Positions 1-7,644 are shown, counted from the stretch's first letter. The stretch: DNA of 12,177 nt from an uncultured Flavobacteriaceae bacterium (GCA_938018045.1 CALIIP010000032.1:1-12177), one strand, 5' to 3'. A program made the numbers and translations. Notes: a model not told the origin generated them from the sequence alone.

Positions 1-2
1 AG

Positions 3-74
3 TTGTCCCACAAGGACTCGAACCTTGAATGTCGGTACCAAAAACCGGTGTGTTACCAATTACACCATGGGACA
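3..74 (-). tRNA. trnQ: tRNA-Gln (anticodon TTG)
   Basis: Read on the minus strand this 72-nt stretch folds as a cloverleaf. The 7-bp acceptor stem is TGTCCCA/TGGGACA (positions 68-74 with 4-10) and the D stem is GTGT/ACAC. The anticodon loop TTTTGGT (37-43) has anticodon TTG at 39-41. The variable loop has 4 nt (CATT), and the T arm is CAAGG-TTCGAGT-CCTTG (11-27). The discriminator base is A. The CCA end is not encoded, since the next template bases give CT. The anticodon stem has four pairs plus a C-A mismatch at its outer end (positions 27-43 of the tRNA). The glutamine identity comes from the anticodon and from resemblance of the anticodon arm to bacterial tRNA-Gln. Confidence 0.95.
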
Positions 75-84
75 ATTTCGGGTG

Positions 85-115
85 CAAATTTAAGGTTATC
101 TTTTAATTCAGCAAA
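85..115 (-). promoter_or_regulatory. Bacteroidota-type promoter for tRNA-Gln
   Basis: On the minus strand TTTG (112-115) is followed after 19 nt by TAAATTTG (85-92). This matches the Bacteroidota primary sigma consensus TTTG (-33) with TAnnTTTG (-7). Transcription should start a few bases downstream, close to the tRNA 5' end at 74, so the leader would be only a few nucleotides. This is the best promoter match in the window. It is a motif match only. Confidence 0.7.
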
Positions 116-237
116 TATTTTTTTGTATTTTTATTCATTACGAGTTTTTTAACATTCTATATATACTTAAACTAGCAACATTACGTTTTATTTCATGATT
201 TATTTTTAGTAATTTCGCCTTTGACAAAAAACTATCT

Positions 238-3200
238 ATGCCATCATTTAATTACACCAAACTAAACACCATTCTCGGATGGCTAGTCTTTACAATTGCA
301 ATATTCACTTATACACTAACTCTCGAACCAACCGTTAGTTACTGGGATTGTGGTGAATATATTGCAACGGCAGTAAAATTACAAGTTGGTCATCCGCCAG
401 GAGCACCATTATTTCAAATGTTGGGTGCTTTCTTTGCTATGTTTACTTCAGATGTTACAGAAATCGCTTATATGGTCAACTTTATGTCAGCCTTAGCAAG
501 TGCTTTCACAATTCTATTTTTATTTTGGACAATCACAGCATTAGGAAAAAAAGTTGTTACTAAAACTGAAGAAATATCAGCAAGTAAGGCATACGCAATT
601 CTAGGAAGTGGTTTGGTCGGCTCATTAGCATATTGCTTTTCCGACAGTTTTTGGTTTAGCGCTGTAGAAGGTGAAGTATATGCAATGTCATCCTTTTTAA
701 TGGCGTTGTTATTTTGGCTAGCATTACGTTGGGAAGCAGCCATGCACAAGCCAAAAGGAAACAAATGGTTGTTACTAATCAGTTTTGTAGTCGGACTCTC
801 TTTTGGAGTTCACATCTTATCATTATTGGTAATTCCGTCGATTGTTTTTATCTATTTTTTCAAAAACTACAAAGATCTTACTCCAACAAAATTCATACTT
901 GCAAATATTGCTTCAATCACAATGTTGCTGTTTGTTTTTAAATTTCTATTTCCTTTTACCTTAAAATACTTTAGTGTTTTAGAAATCTTTTTTGTCAATT
1001 CAATTGGATTGCCATTTAATTCTGGGTCTATCATCGCAATGCTATTACTGATTGTTGGTTTTTACTTCGGATTAAATTATACGCGAAAGAAAAATTTAGT
1101 TGGTGCAAATACATTAGTATTATCAGTATTGTTTGTTATGATTGGTTTTTCTTCTTGGCTGATGTTACCAATTAGAGCATATGCTAACACAACTATTAAC
1201 GAAAACAATCCTTCAAGTGCTAGAGAATTATTGGCATATTACAACCGTGAACAATATGGTGATGCAAGTGTTTTTTATGACAAGTACTATTCATTATACT
1301 ATAAAAGAGAGCAAGACAAAGCCAAACCTTTTGTTGACGGAAAACCAAAATATGAAAAAGACTATAAAGCAGGGAAATACATAATTGTAAACGACTATAA
1401 GAATACAGAGCCTAATTTTAGTGATCGCCATAAAGGAATTATTCCTCGAATGGTCGATCCGTCGCCAAGCGTTGTAAAAAACTATAAAGCAATTGCTGGA
1501 ATACCTCAAAATAGTAAACGAAGACCAACATTTGTTGAAAATGTTCGATTCATGATCGATTATCAATTTGGTTATATGTACGGACGCTATTTTATGTGGA
1601 ATTTTGTTGGTCGCCAAAACGATATTCAAGGAAATCTTGATATTCATGACGGAAACTGGCTTAGTGGAATTAAGTTTATTGATGAAATGCGTCTTGGAAC
1701 TCAATCAAATTTACCTGACGATATTGCCAATAATAAAGGAAGAAATACATACTTCTTCTTGCCATTTATACTTGGGTTTATTGGATTAATTTTTCAACTT
1801 AAATATGATAAAAAGAATTTTTACACACTCTTACTCTTCTTTGCTTTTACAGGATTGGCAATTATATTTTACACCAACCCAAAACCGTTTGAACCACGTG
1901 AACGTGATTATGCGGTTGTAGGTTCCTTCTATGTTTTTGCAATTTGGATAGGTTTTGGAGTGCTATCTATTTATCAAGGAATAAAAAATTACATGCCAAA
2001 GAAAATCGCAGCAATTGGAGTAAGTTCAGTTTGTTTATTGGCAGTTCCGGTTTTAATGGCGTTCCAAAATGCAGATGATCACAATCGTTCAAATAAATTT
2101 ACATCTCACTTAAATGCAAAAGCATATTTAGATTCCTGTCAAGAAAACGCTATTATGTTTACAATTGGTGATAATGACACGTTCCCTTTATGGTATTTAC
2201 AAGAAGTTGAGGATTATAGAACTGATATCAAACTCATAAATACAAGTCTTTTTGCTACAGATTGGTATATCGATCAAATGAAACGCGCGTCTTATGATGC
2301 GCCACCAATACCATCGCAATTAACACATGACGACTATAAACATGGTACCATGGATATTGCATATCTTGTTGAAGTGCCTGAACTAAAAGATAGTATTATT
2401 TCTATTGATTATTTGATGCGTTGGCTACAAAGTGATAATGAAATAACATATGTAGAAACTATAAATGATAAGTTTGAAAAAACATATCCAACCAATAAAA
2501 TTAGAATTCCTGTTGATAAAGAAGCTGTTTTAAGAAATGGTATTGTAAAGCCAGAAGATGCTGATTTAATTTTGCCATATATAGATATTGAGATTGACCC
2601 TCAAGCGCTTTACAAAAACCGTATTTTGATGCTCGATATCATTGCAAATAATAATTGGGAACGTCCTATTTACTTTACTGGTGGTGCAAATGCAGATGAA
2701 GAGTACCTTTGGATGAAAGATTACCTTCAATTAGATGGTGTGGCATTTAAATTAGTGCCAATAAAAACACCTTTAAATGGCGCAAGTCTATTTGATATGG
2801 GACGTGTAGATGCAGAAATAAACTACGATTATTGGTCTAGTGTTGATTGGAAAAACATAAATGACGGAGAAATTTATTTAGATCCAGAAACACGCAAAAA
2901 TGCTGTTTCTTTCCGTAATAATATTGTGCGCTCTGTTGAAGCTTTAATAAACGAAGAAAGACTAGATGATGCAGAAGAATTATTAGATACTGCAATGGAA
3001 AAAATGCCTGTTGATGGGTTTTTACATTACGGAATGTTACTTGGTTTTCCTGATGCTTACTTTGAACTTAATAAGCCAGAAAAGGCAAATAAAGTCATCA
3101 TGGAATTGAAAGAAAAGTTTGAGCAAAACATAAATTATTACAATCAGTTTGATGATAAAAATCTTGTTTTTGACAAAATGGAAAACAATTTGTTGATGTA

Positions 3201-3660
3201 TAATGAATTGGTAAAAACAGCAATTCGCTATGAATCTAATAGTGTAAATACTTTTACAGACACCATTTCTTTACTAAATAATCAGGATAAATCGACTGCA
3301 TTATTTCATAATTCAGATGAATTGAAAAAGTCATTTCTAAATACGATTCCTGAAGAATATAAATTTTTGCGTTATCAGTTTGAATCAGATTATCCGCAAA
3401 TGTATTACGAAGCAAATAGACCTAAAAAAGCAAGGGAAATTATTGCTTCCTTAACTGCTGAATTTGACAAAAATTTAGTAGAATACAGTATGGTTGATGA
3501 GAAAGATTTAGAATTGGTTTTTGACGGAATTGAAAGTAATTTATTAGCATATGATCAGCTAGTTAAGGTTGCAATACGTTATGATACAGAGGAATACTCT
3601 GAAGTTCTAAAAAATCAATACATAAGAAAGTTACAGTTATTTAGTGAATTATTAGAATAA
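238..3660 (+). CDS. DUF2723 / GT117-like membrane protein, candidate protein O-mannosyltransferase
   Basis: This 1140-residue protein has many hydrophobic segments in its first ~620 residues and a large soluble C-terminal part. The DUF2723 signature follows the first membrane segment: WDCGEY (D37, E40), then HPPGAP (52-57). Further conserved-looking blocks are EPRERDY (552-558), before a late membrane segment, and GDNDTFPLWY (from 644) in the soluble part. DUF2723 proteins are related to vertebrate TMEM260, a protein O-mannosyltransferase. The likely role is therefore transfer of a sugar to proteins on the outer face of the inner membrane, with the acidic D37/E40 loop as the probable catalytic site by analogy with GT-C enzymes; this is inference. 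The C-terminal tail carries a duplicated helical unit (937-1000 and 1052-1117). The deacetylase gene starts 3 nt after the stop, so the two are probably co-transcribed. The ATG at 238 starts just ahead of the first membrane helix. No clear promoter was found in 116-237. Confidence 0.88.
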   Translation: MPSFNYTKLNTILGWLVFTIAIFTYTLTLEPTVSYWDCGEYIATAVKLQVGHPPGAPLFQMLGAFFAMFTSDVTEIAYMVNFMSALASAFTILFLFWTITALGKKVVTKTEEISASKAYAILGSGLVGSLAYCFSDSFWFSAVEGEVYAMSSFLMALLFWLALRWEAAMHKPKGNKWLLLISFVVGLSFGVHILSLLVIPSIVFIYFFKNYKDLTPTKFILANIASITMLLFVFKFLFPFTLKYFSVLEIFFVNSIGLPFNSGSIIAMLLLIVGFYFGLNYTRKKNLVGANTLVLSVLFVMIGFSSWLMLPIRAYANTTINENNPSSARELLAYYNREQYGDASVFYDKYYSLYYKREQDKAKPFVDGKPKYEKDYKAGKYIIVNDYKNTEPNFSDRHKGIIPRMVDPSPSVVKNYKAIAGIPQNSKRRPTFVENVRFMIDYQFGYMYGRYFMWNFVGRQNDIQGNLDIHDGNWLSGIKFIDEMRLGTQSNLPDDIANNKGRNTYFFLPFILGFIGLIFQLKYDKKNFYTLLLFFAFTGLAIIFYTNPKPFEPRERDYAVVGSFYVFAIWIGFGVLSIYQGIKNYMPKKIAAIGVSSVCLLAVPVLMAFQNADDHNRSNKFTSHLNAKAYLDSCQENAIMFTIGDNDTFPLWYLQEVEDYRTDIKLINTSLFATDWYIDQMKRASYDAPPIPSQLTHDDYKHGTMDIAYLVEVPELKDSIISIDYLMRWLQSDNEITYVETINDKFEKTYPTNKIRIPVDKEAVLRNGIVKPEDADLILPYIDIEIDPQALYKNRILMLDIIANNNWERPIYFTGGANADEEYLWMKDYLQLDGVAFKLVPIKTPLNGASLFDMGRVDAEINYDYWSSVDWKNINDGEIYLDPETRKNAVSFRNNIVRSVEALINEERLDDAEELLDTAMEKMPVDGFLHYGMLLGFPDAYFELNKPEKANKVIMELKEKFEQNINYYNQFDDKNLVFDKMENNLLMYNELVKTAIRYESNSVNTFTDTISLLNNQDKSTALFHNSDELKKSFLNTIPEEYKFLRYQFESDYPQMYYEANRPKKAREIIASLTAEFDKNLVEYSMVDEKDLELVFDGIESNLLAYDQLVKVAIRYDTEEYSEVLKNQYIRKLQLFSELLE
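3046..3588 (+). repeat. Internal duplication in the C-terminal part of the DUF2723 protein
   Basis: Two protein segments, residues 937-1000 (bases 3046-3237) and 1052-1117 (bases 3391-3588), align along their whole length. Shared features are a P-x2-Y-x-E-x-N-x-P start, an LVFD block, NLL-x-Y and a closing LVK-x-AIRY. About half of the positions are identical by eye. The spacing and helical character suggest TPR-like helical pairs. The DNA has diverged, so the duplication is old. Confidence 0.8.
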
Positions 3661-3663
3661 CGT

Positions 3664-4371
3664 ATGTCATCTTTATACCTAACAAAAACTCCACGTATAA
3701 TTCAACAAATTTTCAAGAATTATACGTGGAGTTTTTCTACTTCAAAGAAAATCATTTACCTCACTTTTGATGATGGCCCAACTAAAGAAATTACAGAATG
3801 GACATTAAAAACATTAAATGAGTTTAACGCAAAAGCCACCTTCTTTTGTATTGGCAAAAACATTGAAAACCATCCTAAAATTCTTCAAAAAATACTTGCT
3901 GATGAGCATTCTATTGGAAATCACACTCACAATCATTTAAACGGTTGGAAAAGTAGCAATGCTACTTATTTAAAAAATGTTGAGGAAGCAGAAAACAGTA
4001 TTCAGTCGGCAGTATTCAGTCAGCAGTATTCAATCAGCATCAATAAGTTAAAAAATGAAAAGAAAAACTCAAAACTCAAAACTCAAAACTCAAAACTACT
4101 TTTCCGTCCTCCTTACGGGAAGATAAAACCAAGTCAAGCAAATAAATTAAGAGAAAAAGGGTATAAAATAATCTTATGGGATGTTCTATCTGCAGATTTT
4201 GATCAAAAAATATCAAAAGAAAAATGTCTCAATAATGTTTTGAAAAACACAAATAACGGAAGTGTTATTGTATTTCATGATAGTATAAAAGCGTCTGAAA
4301 ATCTAAAATATGTATTGCCAAAAGTCTTGGCGCATTTTAGTAAAAAAGGATTTGTTTTTAAATCAATTTGA
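3664..4371 (+). CDS. Polysaccharide deacetylase family (NodB domain) protein
   Basis: The 235-residue protein carries the full NodB (carbohydrate esterase 4) motif set. These are TFDDGP with D36/D37, the metal-binding H87-x3-H91 in NHTHNH, RPPYG (148-152), WDV (172-174) and FHDS with H205. Such enzymes remove acetyl groups from N-acetylated sugars in peptidoglycan, chitin-like or other envelope glycans; the substrate here is unknown. No signal peptide is seen. The N-terminus (KTPRIIQQIFKNYTWSF) matches what I recall of flavobacterial homologues, which supports the ATG at 3664, 3 nt after the upstream stop. Two oddities are present. A perfect 20-bp inverted repeat occupies codons 7-25. Residues ~112-146, between the His motif and RPPYG, are low-complexity and encoded by heptamer tandem repeats. 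Despite the insertion the frame is intact and all motifs survive. Confidence 0.9.
   Translation: MSSLYLTKTPRIIQQIFKNYTWSFSTSKKIIYLTFDDGPTKEITEWTLKTLNEFNAKATFFCIGKNIENHPKILQKILADEHSIGNHTHNHLNGWKSSNATYLKNVEEAENSIQSAVFSQQYSISINKLKNEKKNSKLKTQNSKLLFRPPYGKIKPSQANKLREKGYKIILWDVLSADFDQKISKEKCLNNVLKNTNNGSVIVFHDSIKASENLKYVLPKVLAHFSKKGFVFKSI
3684..3736 (+). repeat. Perfect 20-bp inverted repeat, terminator-like, inside the start of the deacetylase gene
   Basis: Bases 3684-3703 are the exact reverse complement of 3717-3736, with a 13-nt loop (3704-3716). The left arm begins with five A and the right arm ends with five T, so the RNA would form a long stem closed by A-U pairs, like a bidirectional intrinsic terminator. 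It begins 20 nt after the start codon and 24 nt after the stop of the upstream gene. It could end part of the upstream transcription, attenuate the deacetylase gene, or affect its translation. The structure is seen directly; the function is inferred. Confidence 0.85.
3996..4037 (+). repeat. Heptamer tandem repeat array (CAGTATT/CAGTCGG type), in coding sequence
   Basis: Six contiguous 7-bp units alternate CAGTATT with CAGTCGG, CAGTCAG or CAATCAG, equivalent to three 14-bp units. The array lies within the NodB domain coding region and is read through in frame as a Ser/Gln-rich stretch. A change by one unit would shift the reading frame. Confidence 0.9.
4064..4098 (+). repeat. Heptamer tandem repeat array (AAAACTC), in coding sequence
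   Basis: Four exact AAAACTC units are followed by one AAAACTA unit, 26 bp downstream of the other heptamer array. Because three units make 21 bp, the protein shows a 7-residue period (NSKLKTQ then NSKL). It ends six bases before the codons of the RPPYG motif. Confidence 0.9.
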
Positions 4372-4412
4372 TTTTTAAACTTCGTAGAAAAAAAGTGATT
4401 GTCGGTTTACGA

Positions 4413-4709
4413 TTAAACGTATTGCTCTACCAAATTGATAAGCGTATTGGCATCTTGCTCTCCAGTTTGACGCCATTTCATTTCACCTTCTTTATAGATA
4501 ATAAATGTTGGATTTCCCTTTATGCGAAGTGCATTTGCCAAAATTTCATTCTTATCTATATCAATTTTGATGACTTTAGCCTTATCTCCAAGTGCAGCAG
4601 CAACATCTCTTAATACTGAGTGTAAATCGCTTGTAGTGTCCTTAAACTCAGCATAAAAATCTATTAAAACTGGGATATTTGAACTAATTATTTCTCCAAA
4701 TTTTGCCAT
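4413..4709 (-). CDS. Thioredoxin-fold protein lacking the CxxC active site
   Basis: The 98-residue protein keeps thioredoxin architecture: the PVLIDFYA strand (13-20), the KVIKIDIDKN strand (45-54), a GNPT turn with the cis-proline P67, and the FIIYKEGE hairpin. Where thioredoxins have WCGPC it reads EFKDTTS (21-27), and it contains no cysteine at all. It cannot do thiol-disulfide exchange. I recall flavobacterial relatives that also lack both cysteines, with the same VLRDVAAALGDKAKVIKID region, so this looks like a stable subfamily rather than decay. A binding or scaffold role is plausible but unproven. It has no signal peptide, so it is cytoplasmic. It converges with the deacetylase gene across a 41-nt spacer and lies downstream of cphA on the same strand, separated by 184 nt. 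Confidence 0.88.
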   Translation of the reverse strand: MAKFGEIISSNIPVLIDFYAEFKDTTSDLHSVLRDVAAALGDKAKVIKIDIDKNEILANALRIKGNPTFIIYKEGEMKWRQTGEQDANTLINLVEQYV

Positions 4710-4793
4710 GAATTTTAAAATCTATTTGTTTTATTAAACTTAAAATAGAAATGAATTATTGTAATCATCTGTACCTCAAGAATATTTCTAATT

Positions 4794-4844
4794 AACAAAT
4801 ATAGTATTTTTACAGCTATTTCCAACAAATAGTGTTTTTTTACA
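4794..4844. repeat. Pair of 21-bp direct repeats, 30 bp apart
   Basis: Bases 4794-4814 and 4824-4844 share 18 of 21 positions. Both start AACAAAT and end TTTTTACA. The start-to-start distance of 30 bp would place both copies on roughly the same face of the helix. They overlap the candidate promoter of the thioredoxin-like gene, so they may be operator half-sites or relics of a small duplication. Confidence 0.7.
4796..4829 (-). promoter_or_regulatory. Candidate promoter for the thioredoxin-like gene
   Basis: On the minus strand TATATTTG (4796-4803) matches the Bacteroidota -7 box TAnnTTTG, with TTTG (4826-4829) 22 nt upstream as a -33 element. The spacer is at the long end of the usual range. 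The start would leave a leader of about 80 nt before the ATG at 4709. Confidence 0.45.
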
Positions 4845-4893
4845 ATGTTATAATAACGTTAAATCTTAATTTCTATTATAATAAATTATAATG

Positions 4894-7527
4894 TTAAAAT
4901 TGTAATTGACCTTTCATTTCTTTATCTTTTAATTCCTTTACCAACTCTAAAGCATCAGGAATTACATCAGAACACAAAATAATTAATGACCCTTTTTTGG
5001 CATTTTTAACAGCGTGTAAAATAGCTTCTTTTTCTGATGGAATTATGGTTGTTTTTTTATTAGGATCTTTTCCGACAATACCATCATTCAGCATTTTGAT
5101 AAGTTCCTCTTCTGTTTTTCCACGTAATCGTTTATCTTGACGAATAATAATTTCATCAAACATTTCTGCAGCAATTGCTCCCATTTCATTATTATCTTCA
5201 ATTCTTCTATCTCCAATTCCTGCAATAATTCCAACTTTAACTGTTGCATCTAGTTCATCAACAAATGTTTTCAAGGCTCTCATTCCAGCTGGATTATGAG
5301 CATAATCTAATAAAATACTAAAATTATTAAACTTAAATAAATTCAATCTTCCAGGAGTTTGTGCTGCAGAAGGAATAAAAGTTTCTAATCCTGCTTTTAT
5401 ATCTTCATTACTCATGCCATGAATATTTGCTGCTAATACTGCTGCTAGAACATTCTGAATCATAAACTTGGCTTTCCCACCATAGGTTAAAGGAATATTT
5501 TCAGCTTTCATAAGTCTCATTTTCCATTCTCCTCTACAAATCGTCACAAATCCATTTTCATAAACTGCAGTAATTCCACCTTTTCTTTGAAGTGCTTTTA
5601 TATGTGGATTGTTTTCATCCATCGAAAATAAAGCAAGATTACATTCTATGTTTCTACGCATTTCATAAACCAATTCATCATCAGCATTTAAAACTGCATA
5701 GCCATCAGGCAAAACCGTTTCTGGAATCACGGCTTTTACTTTTGCTAATTGTTCAATTGTATGAATTCCTTTTAATCCTAAATGATCTGCAGCAACATTG
5801 GTTACAATACCAATATCACATCGTTTAAATCCTAAACCTGCACGTAACAATCCTCCTCTTGCAGATTCTAAGACGGCAAAATTTACTGTTGGGTCTTTCA
5901 ACACAAACTCTGCACTTGAAGGCCCTGTACAATCACCTGTCATTAACAATCTGTTTTGAATATATACACCATCACTTGTTGTATAACCAACTCTGTAACC
6001 GTTCATTTTAGCAATATGAGACAATAATCTTGTTGTTGTAGTTTTTCCGTTTGTACCAGAGATTGCAACAATAGGAATTCTTCCTGTATTTCCTTTAGGA
6101 AACAATTTGTCAATAACTGGAGCAGCTACATTTCTTGGAAGTCCAGAAGTTGGTGCTAAATGCATTCTAAATCCTGGACCAGCATTTACTTCAAGTACAG
6201 CGCCTCCAGTTTCAGAAAGTGGTTTTGAAATATCTGTTGTCATAATATCAATTCCACAAATATCTAAATCAATTATTTTTGAAATTCTCTCGACCATAGA
6301 AACATTTGCAGGATGTACAATATCTGTTACGTCTTCTGCTGTTCCTCCTGTACTTAAGTTTGCTGTATCTTTTAGGATTAATTGCTCATCTTTTTTCAAG
6401 ACAGAATCCAATGAATAACCTGCGTCTTTTATAAGTTTTTGAGTCAATTCATTAGTAGTAATTTTTGTCAGCACATTTTCATGGCCATAACCTCTTCGTG
6501 GATCATCATTTACGATAGCAATTAACTCTTGTATTGATGATTTTCCATCACCAATAACATGTGCAGGAGTTCTAACTGAAGCAGCAACTAACAGATTATT
6601 GATAACTAATAATCTAAAATCACGACCTGTAATAAATTTTTCGACAATAATAACGCCACTTTTTGAACTCTCTTTTGCTATATGAAACGCTGTTAAAGCA
6701 TCTTCATAATTTTGAATATCTACTGTAATTCCTCTACCATGATTACCATCAACCGGTTTTATTACGAGTGGAAAACCGACATAATCACACGCACCGTTCA
6801 AACTTCTTTCTCTTCGGATTATATCTCCTCTTGGAACTTCTACTTCTGCTTGTTCTAACAAGTATTTTGTATCTTCTTTATCACATGCTAATTCTACACC
6901 AATACTACTTGTTTCACTTGTTACAGTTGCTTGAATTCGCTTTTGATTTGCTCCATAACCTAATTGACATAAAGAGTATTTATTTAAACGAATCCAAGGA
7001 ATTCCTCTTCTTGTAGCCTCTTCAATAATAGATCCTGTACTTGGACCAAGACGAACATCCTCACGAATTTCTCTCATTTGTTGAATATCAGCTTCTAAAT
7101 CGTACTCTTCACCTGAAATCAATGATTCACAAATGCTTACTGCAGATTTAGCCGCAAATCGACCGACATCTTCTTCAATATATGAAAAAACAACACTGTA
7201 AACGCCTTCTTCACCATAACCTCTAGTTCTACCAAAACCTGTATCCATTCCAGCCAACGTCTGAATTTCTAAGGCAATATGCTCAATAATATGTCCCATC
7301 CAAGTTCCTTCATCAACACGCATAAAAAAACCACCTTCACAACCTTCTGAACATCTATGAGAATACATTGATGGAAACATAGCTTTTAAACGCTCAGAAA
7401 AACCTTTAATCTTATTAGAAGGTTTCTCTTCCATTTCTTCAAGATCAAGTACCATTACAATTAATTTATGTCTTCTCACTGACCAGTAATTTGGCCCTCT
7501 CATTGCATTTATATTTATAATTTTCAT
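4894..7527 (-). CDS. cphA: Cyanophycin synthetase
   Basis: This 877-residue protein has the usual CphA1 length and domain order. Residues 1-~160 form the N domain, with SHRCSEGCEGGFFMR (56-70) and GHIIEH (78-83). RLGPSTGSI (159-167) leads into an ATP-grasp domain holding LVIKPVDGNHGRGI (254-267) and LEVNAGPGFRMH (445-456). A Mur-ligase-like domain follows, with P-loop GTNGKTTTT (491-499), the ADH histidine (H582) and DYAHNPAG (741-748). The ATP-grasp domain adds aspartate to the backbone and the Mur-like domain attaches arginine to each Asp side chain, using ATP, to give cytoplasmic cyanophycin. The N domain is reported in some homologues to cut the polymer into primers; H79, E82 and H83 here form an HxxEH motif. 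The gene is divergent from cphB. The ATG at 7527 gives a canonical N-terminus (MKIININAMRGPNYWS). No frameshift or missing motif was seen. Confidence 0.96.
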   Translation of the reverse strand: MKIININAMRGPNYWSVRRHKLIVMVLDLEEMEEKPSNKIKGFSERLKAMFPSMYSHRCSEGCEGGFFMRVDEGTWMGHIIEHIALEIQTLAGMDTGFGRTRGYGEEGVYSVVFSYIEEDVGRFAAKSAVSICESLISGEEYDLEADIQQMREIREDVRLGPSTGSIIEEATRRGIPWIRLNKYSLCQLGYGANQKRIQATVTSETSSIGVELACDKEDTKYLLEQAEVEVPRGDIIRRERSLNGACDYVGFPLVIKPVDGNHGRGITVDIQNYEDALTAFHIAKESSKSGVIIVEKFITGRDFRLLVINNLLVAASVRTPAHVIGDGKSSIQELIAIVNDDPRRGYGHENVLTKITTNELTQKLIKDAGYSLDSVLKKDEQLILKDTANLSTGGTAEDVTDIVHPANVSMVERISKIIDLDICGIDIMTTDISKPLSETGGAVLEVNAGPGFRMHLAPTSGLPRNVAAPVIDKLFPKGNTGRIPIVAISGTNGKTTTTRLLSHIAKMNGYRVGYTTSDGVYIQNRLLMTGDCTGPSSAEFVLKDPTVNFAVLESARGGLLRAGLGFKRCDIGIVTNVAADHLGLKGIHTIEQLAKVKAVIPETVLPDGYAVLNADDELVYEMRRNIECNLALFSMDENNPHIKALQRKGGITAVYENGFVTICRGEWKMRLMKAENIPLTYGGKAKFMIQNVLAAVLAANIHGMSNEDIKAGLETFIPSAAQTPGRLNLFKFNNFSILLDYAHNPAGMRALKTFVDELDATVKVGIIAGIGDRRIEDNNEMGAIAAEMFDEIIIRQDKRLRGKTEEELIKMLNDGIVGKDPNKKTTIIPSEKEAILHAVKNAKKGSLIILCSDVIPDALELVKELKDKEMKGQLQF

Positions 7528-7610
7528 GTGTTTGGTTTTTATTTTTGTATTAAAGTGTTGATTCGTTTAAAAGATTTTAAATATATACATTTTCTATAAA
7601 TCATTTAGTT

Positions 7611-7618
7611 TATTTTTG
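7611..7618 (+). promoter_or_regulatory. Candidate -7 promoter box for cphB
   Basis: TATTTTTG fits TAnnTTTG and lies 26 nt before the cphB ATG. The -33 region is degenerate (TTTTC around 7590). In the rest of the 117-bp cphA-cphB spacer (7528-7644) I found no exact minus-strand -7 box for cphA and no inverted repeat. Confidence 0.4.
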
Positions 7619-7644
7619 TCAAAAAATATTTTACAACCAACATA

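Larger units (their letters stand above)
4710..4893. other. AT-rich spacer between cphA and the thioredoxin-like gene
   Basis: No open reading frame or RNA gene is visible in these 184 nt. The spacer holds a pair of 21-bp direct repeats (4794-4844) and a candidate minus-strand promoter. No GC-rich terminator hairpin for cphA was found; the sequence near the cphA stop contains only short AT palindromes. Confidence 0.6.

Noticed and set aside
200..207. TATTTTTA as a -7 box for the DUF2723 gene
   Set aside because: It lacks the conserved final G and has no TTTG at a suitable distance upstream; such strings are common in this AT-rich DNA.
1294..1704. 136-codon minus-strand open frame inside the DUF2723 gene
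   Set aside because: It lies antisense to a clearly coding, conserved frame, has no recognisable domain, and its composition is what an antisense shadow gives.
3996..4098. CRISPR-like array
   Set aside because: The units are only 7 bp with no spacers, so these are simple tandem repeats.
4405..4418. GTTTA-cgat-TAAAC mini-hairpin at the end of the thioredoxin-like gene as a terminator between convergent genes
   Set aside because: The stem has only 5 AT-rich base pairs and no clear T run on either side; too weak to call.
7528..7600. Minus-strand promoter for cphA
   Set aside because: Only TATATTTA (7578-7585) approaches the -7 box. The last base is wrong and no -33 element is at the right distance.
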